Positions 6,889-9,130 of a DNA stretch of 9,130 nt are shown in pieces. The position numbers were made by a program, and so were the translations under genes. The stretch is taken from assembly GCA_027064785.1 (NCBI GenBank), contig JAMOPE010000322.1, forward strand, positions 1 through 9,130, read 5' to 3'. Origin of the DNA: Geobacteraceae bacterium. Its GTDB lineage: Bacteria > Desulfobacterota > Desulfuromonadia > Desulfuromonadales > Geopsychrobacteraceae. The notes below the pieces were generated by a model. It did no database searches. It was given only the letters and a program-made list of their open reading frames with translations, and had not been told where the DNA came from. Each line of letters opens with the position of its first letter. The first letter of the stretch is position 1.

Positions 6889-7314
6889 TCAAACAATCCA
6901 CACTTTCACTTCGCCTCGGGCAAGGAGTGTTTCCCCCCGCCAGATTTCCCCTGCTGCAACAGCAAAATCGTCAAGTTCAGCCAGGGATTTGATCCTGATT
7001 TTCAGCTCATCCCCAACATGTGCAGCCGCAAGCCATTCAAGCTTTTTGATCCCGACGAGAAACCCCTGCCGCACCGGTTTATTATCGCGGCGATCCAGAT
7101 ACCCTTTAAGAGCAGCGTAACTCTGGGCAATCAACTCAACCAGAGCGATCTCCTCTAACTGGCCGGAATCATCAACCAGCGGACATTCAGCCCTGATATG
7201 CGTTAAAACTACCCCGTTCTTCCCTTCAATTTCGATCAACTGATCGACCAGTCGCATCGGTAACCGATGGGGAACCAGCTCTTCAGCCGCTATTGGCAGG
7301 GTCAGGGCACTCAT
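6889..7314 (-). CDS. apeP: ApeP-like dehydratase subunit (hotdog fold, carries the catalytic Glu)
   Basis: This 141-residue protein opens with the AAEELVPHRLPMRLVDQLIEI segment (9-29) shared by FabZ-like hotdog proteins (PHR-PM-LVD). The following active-site helix, EIALVELIAQSY at 55-66, has Glu60 exactly where FabZ has its catalytic Glu. The GHFPGxP loop is absent: the corresponding stretch is CPLVDDSGQLEE (44-55), with no His. It is therefore complementary to the ApeI-like protein of this operon, and the pair probably forms a composite 3-hydroxyacyl-ACP dehydratase. The later strands LVGIKKLEWLAAAHVGDEL (86-104) fit the hotdog sheet. The ATG at 7314 overlaps the ammonia-lyase stop as ATGA; the ribosome-binding site is weak, consistent with translational coupling. 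Automatic annotation would often call this a 3-hydroxylacyl-ACP dehydratase. The family assignment is good; the partner model is inference. Confidence 0.86.
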   Translation of the reverse strand: MSALTLPIAAEELVPHRLPMRLVDQLIEIEGKNGVVLTHIRAECPLVDDSGQLEEIALVELIAQSYAALKGYLDRRDNKPVRQGFLVGIKKLEWLAAAHVGDELKIRIKSLAELDDFAVAAGEIWRGETLLARGEVKVWIV

Positions 7315-8903
7315 GCATCTGTCCAGTAAACTGACAGATCGTCAAACAACTGGCTTGAAAAAAGCAACTTGCGGAAGCGGGTCAGATCCTCATGGAAAAT
7401 CTGCGTATTGTCATAAAGTTTAAAATCTTTGAGGAGTGTCTGATAAATCTGCCCCGTTCCCCGACCCAGTTTATCCGCATTGCGGAACGACAGAGCCTGT
7501 AAATCGGCAAGGATTTCCAGCGTAATGATATGCTTGGCATTACTGACCGACTTGAATGCCTTACGCGCCGCAACTGTCCCCATACTGACAACATCCTGAT
7601 TAGAGGCATTACTACTGATCGAATTCGTGCTGACCGGGCACGCCAACTGGCGATTTTCAGCGGTTGTCGACGTTGCCAGATACTGTGCCCCCATAAAACC
7701 CATCGTCAAACCCAGGGTGCCGGGAATCAGGAACTCCGGAAGACCTTCATTGAGGTTTTTATCGAGATATTTATTGGTCCGCCGCTCTGAAATATTACAC
7801 AGAGTCGAAATTGCCATCGACAGCATATCCATAACAAAACCGATACTCTGCCCATGGAAATTGCCGCCATGAATAATTTTTTTCTCTTCAGGAATAATGA
7901 TCGGATTATCGTTGGATGAGTTCACTTCAATTTCGACAACCCGTACCGCCTGAGCAATCGCTTCACAAACAGGAGCAAGAACCTGCGGAGTACAACGTAC
8001 CGAATAGACATCCTGAACATTGATACTGGTTTCAAAAACCGGGCCCTCGGCCGACTGCTGGCGAATCAGGTCGTGCATCTCAGAACGCAAAGTAATGTTT
8101 TTCGAACCGCGATAGAGGTTACGGATCGTTTCGGCAACCTCCAACTGACCCAAATGAGGCTTAACGCGATGCAGATCTTCATCGAATGCATCGTCGATAC
8201 CGCCAAAGATTTCGATGGCAAAAGCACCGGTGACGCAGCTGATATTGAACAGTTTACGTGCCCCAAACAGTGCAAAAGCAGCGAGTGCCGTCATCGCACT
8301 GGTCCCGTTCATCAGCGCAATTCCTTCTTTGAAACTCAAGCGTAACGGCGCACGGTTCAACGTTTGATAAACGTCAGTTGCAGGCTGTAATTCTCCCTGA
8401 TAAAAAACCTTTCCTTCACCGATCACTGCCAGCGACAGATGGGCAAGATGGATCAGATCACCCGAAGCACCGACACTGCCGCACTCTGGAATATAAGCAG
8501 CGACCCGTTGATTAATCAGCCACTGAAGATGTTCCAGCAGTTCAATCCGCACTCCGCTGAACCCTTTAACCAACGTATTCAGACGAACCACCATCACTGC
8601 AATCGCGATGTAGTCCTTGAGGGGATCACCCAAACCGGCGGCATGGCTGCGAATCAGATTGACCTGAAGTGTTTCGATCTGATCGTCATCGATAATCTTG
8701 TTACACATCGGCCCGAACGACGTGTTCACCCCGTAAATAACCCGCTTGGCGGCAACTTCGTCTTCGAGAAACTTACGACTCGCCCGGCAGCGTTCCAGTG
8801 CCGCAGGATCGAGAGCGACCTGTTTATCACCCACGCCGATAGCAACAATCTCATCAATCGTTAAATCGTTGCCATTAAGGACAACTGTATTTTGTTTACT
8901 CAT
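7311..8903 (-). CDS. MIO-type aromatic amino acid ammonia-lyase, probable tyrosine ammonia-lyase
   Basis: This 530-residue protein is a complete member of the HAL/PAL/TAL family. The self-cyclising MIO triad is Ala146-Ser147-Gly148 in GSVGASGDL. The mobile catalytic Tyr57 lies in VIYGVNTSFGPM, with Asn199 in MNGTSAMT and Tyr300/Arg303 in DVYSVRCTPQ. The NSSNDNPII segment is at 328-336 and NQDVVSMG at 435-442. Histidine lyases normally read QEDHVSMG at the last site; this reading is like that of bacterial tyrosine lyases from flexirubin-type clusters as I recall them (e.g. Flavobacterium FjTAL). The selectivity loop NLIRSHAAG at 82-90 is the RSH form seen in FjTAL and MIO aminomutases. It would deaminate tyrosine (or phenylalanine) to p-coumarate (or cinnamate), the aryl starter for the polyene. 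Similarity searches may label it hutH, but no hut genes are nearby. An AGGAT site 7 nt upstream supports ATG 8903. It starts the coupled gene run. Substrate is inferred. Confidence 0.93.
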   Translation of the reverse strand: MSKQNTVVLNGNDLTIDEIVAIGVGDKQVALDPAALERCRASRKFLEDEVAAKRVIYGVNTSFGPMCNKIIDDDQIETLQVNLIRSHAAGLGDPLKDYIAIAVMVVRLNTLVKGFSGVRIELLEHLQWLINQRVAAYIPECGSVGASGDLIHLAHLSLAVIGEGKVFYQGELQPATDVYQTLNRAPLRLSFKEGIALMNGTSAMTALAAFALFGARKLFNISCVTGAFAIEIFGGIDDAFDEDLHRVKPHLGQLEVAETIRNLYRGSKNITLRSEMHDLIRQQSAEGPVFETSINVQDVYSVRCTPQVLAPVCEAIAQAVRVVEIEVNSSNDNPIIIPEEKKIIHGGNFHGQSIGFVMDMLSMAISTLCNISERRTNKYLDKNLNEGLPEFLIPGTLGLTMGFMGAQYLATSTTAENRQLACPVSTNSISSNASNQDVVSMGTVAARKAFKSVSNAKHIITLEILADLQALSFRNADKLGRGTGQIYQTLLKDFKLYDNTQIFHEDLTRFRKLLFSSQLFDDLSVYWTDA

Positions 8904-9037
8904 GTTTTATCCTGTTTTCTGCTGACAATATCCTCCCTCTCCCTGAGGGAGAGGGCTGGGGTGAGGGGGATTACCACGACAGTTCTCCCTCATCCGGCCT
9001 TCGGCCACCTTCTCCTGCGGGGAGAAGGACTCACAAT
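8904..9037. other. Non-coding interval before the ammonia-lyase gene
   Basis: About 134 nt separate the upstream stop at 9038 from the ammonia-lyase start. Most of it is the palindromic repeat described separately; the remainder holds the ribosome-binding site (AGGAT at about 8909-8913). I see no convincing -35/-10 promoter pair and no T-tract terminator on the transcribed strand, so the ammonia-lyase may be transcribed by read-through from the upstream gene. Confidence 0.5.
8932..9030. repeat. Compound palindromic intergenic repeat with three hairpins
   Basis: Three inverted repeats lie in tandem. Hairpin 1 at 8935-8955 has perfect 10-bp arms (CCCTCTCCCT / AGGGAGAGGG) around one base. Hairpin 2 has 12-nt arms at 8959-8970 and 8984-8995 that pair at 10 of 12 positions plus two G-T wobbles, with a 13-nt loop. 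Hairpin 3 at 9008-9028 has perfect 8-bp arms (CCTTCTCC / GGAGAAGG) and a 5-nt loop. A small GGCC-TTC-GGCC palindrome lies between hairpins 2 and 3 (8996-9006). The arrangement and wording (CCCTCTCCC...GGGAGAGGG, GGGGTGAGGG, CCCTCATCCGG, CCTTCTCC...GGAGAAGG) match a class of short palindromic repeats dispersed between genes in many proteobacterial genomes. Such elements are usually non-autonomous and may fold in mRNA to affect stability or termination. No transposase gene or clear target duplication is present here. Confidence 0.8.
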
Positions 9038-9130
9038 TTAAACTAAACTATCTTTATCCCGATAATCAAAAAATGTCACCGGTTTGCGCATCTCCGGCTG
9101 CAGTGTTTTTTCCCTGATAGCTGCCGAACT
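9038..9130 (-). CDS. Probable C-terminal end of an upstream gene (unidentified)
   Basis: One minus-strand frame is open from the right window edge for 30 codons and ends at TAA (9040-9038). The tail contains MRKPVTFFDYRDKDSLV. The other two minus-strand frames hit stops sooner. The composition looks like a real hydrophilic C-terminus, and the direction fits the rest of the cluster, whose genes upstream of an ammonia-lyase often encode glycosyltransferases or lipid A-type acyltransferases. The fragment is too short to assign a family, and 30 open codons could arise by chance. Confidence 0.5.
   Translation of the reverse strand, partial: SSAAIREKTLQPEMRKPVTFFDYRDKDSLV

Noticed and set aside
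6857..6901. GTG start at 6901 for the LolA-like gene
   Set aside because: It would place 15 residues, including charged ones, before a textbook signal peptide. It is kept only as an alternative because the Shine-Dalgarno site before 6856 is weak.
8066..8345. Open frames on both strands inside the ammonia-lyase gene
   Set aside because: They are frame shadows of a strongly conserved gene and show no recognisable protein features.
7311..8903. Histidine utilisation gene hutH
   Set aside because: The family is right, but the QEDH signature of histidine lyases is replaced by NQDV, no other hut genes are near, and the setting is a polyene pigment cluster.
8935..9028. CRISPR array or intrinsic terminator
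   Set aside because: The repeated units are inverted rather than evenly spaced direct repeats, and no hairpin is followed by a T-tract on the transcribed strand.

Overview
The window lies inside an aryl polyene (APE) type biosynthetic gene cluster. These are the yellow, membrane-anchored pigments related to xanthomonadin and flexirubin, made by an unusual type II polyketide/fatty-acid synthase. Every gene I can support is on the minus strand, so transcription runs from right (about 9130) to left (1). The host is a Gram-negative bacterium, because the locus encodes an outer-membrane lipoprotein, a LolA-like periplasmic carrier and an RND/MMPL exporter. Moderate GC content and the neighbouring B12-binding radical-SAM-type protein would suit a Desulfuromonadales/deltaproteobacterial-type organism, but the taxonomy is a guess.

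Layout in transcription order: (a) the probable C-terminal tail of an upstream gene, 9130-9038; (b) a non-coding interval, 9037-8904, filled by a compound palindromic repeat with three hairpins; (c) an MIO-type aromatic amino acid ammonia-lyase, probably tyrosine ammonia-lyase, 8903-7311; (d) an ApeP-like dehydratase subunit, 7314-6889; (e) a LolA-like outer-membrane carrier, 6856-6233; (f) a large MMPL/RND exporter, 6233-3852; (g) a DUF3261 lipoprotein, 3852-3187; (h) an ApeI-like (FabZ-type) dehydratase subunit, 3190-2813; (i) a YbgC-type hotdog thioesterase, 2816-2349; (j) a catalytically complete beta-ketoacyl synthase, 2352-1222; (k) a short ketosynthase-like, Cys-less chain-length-factor protein, 1225-518; (l) after a 46-nt gap with a small hairpin, the N-terminal 157 residues of a B12-binding-domain protein of the radical SAM class, 471-1, cut by the window edge.

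How the genes work together (inference from APE pathway knowledge): the ammonia-lyase makes a coumarate/cinnamate-type starter. An acyl ligase and ACPs outside the window would load it. The KS/CLF pair, a ketoreductase (not in the window) and the ApeI/ApeP dehydratase pair would extend it to a conjugated polyene. The thioesterase may edit or release chains. The LolA-like protein, MMPL pump and DUF3261 lipoprotein would move the lipid-linked product to the outer membrane. Seven of the eight junctions from the ammonia-lyase to the chain-length factor overlap by 1 or 4 nt, which points to one translationally coupled operon. The two points most worth a second look are the apparent division of dehydratase catalytic residues between two separate hotdog proteins and the B12-binding protein at the distal end, which is not a standard APE component. 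No promoter or rho-independent terminator is convincingly visible.
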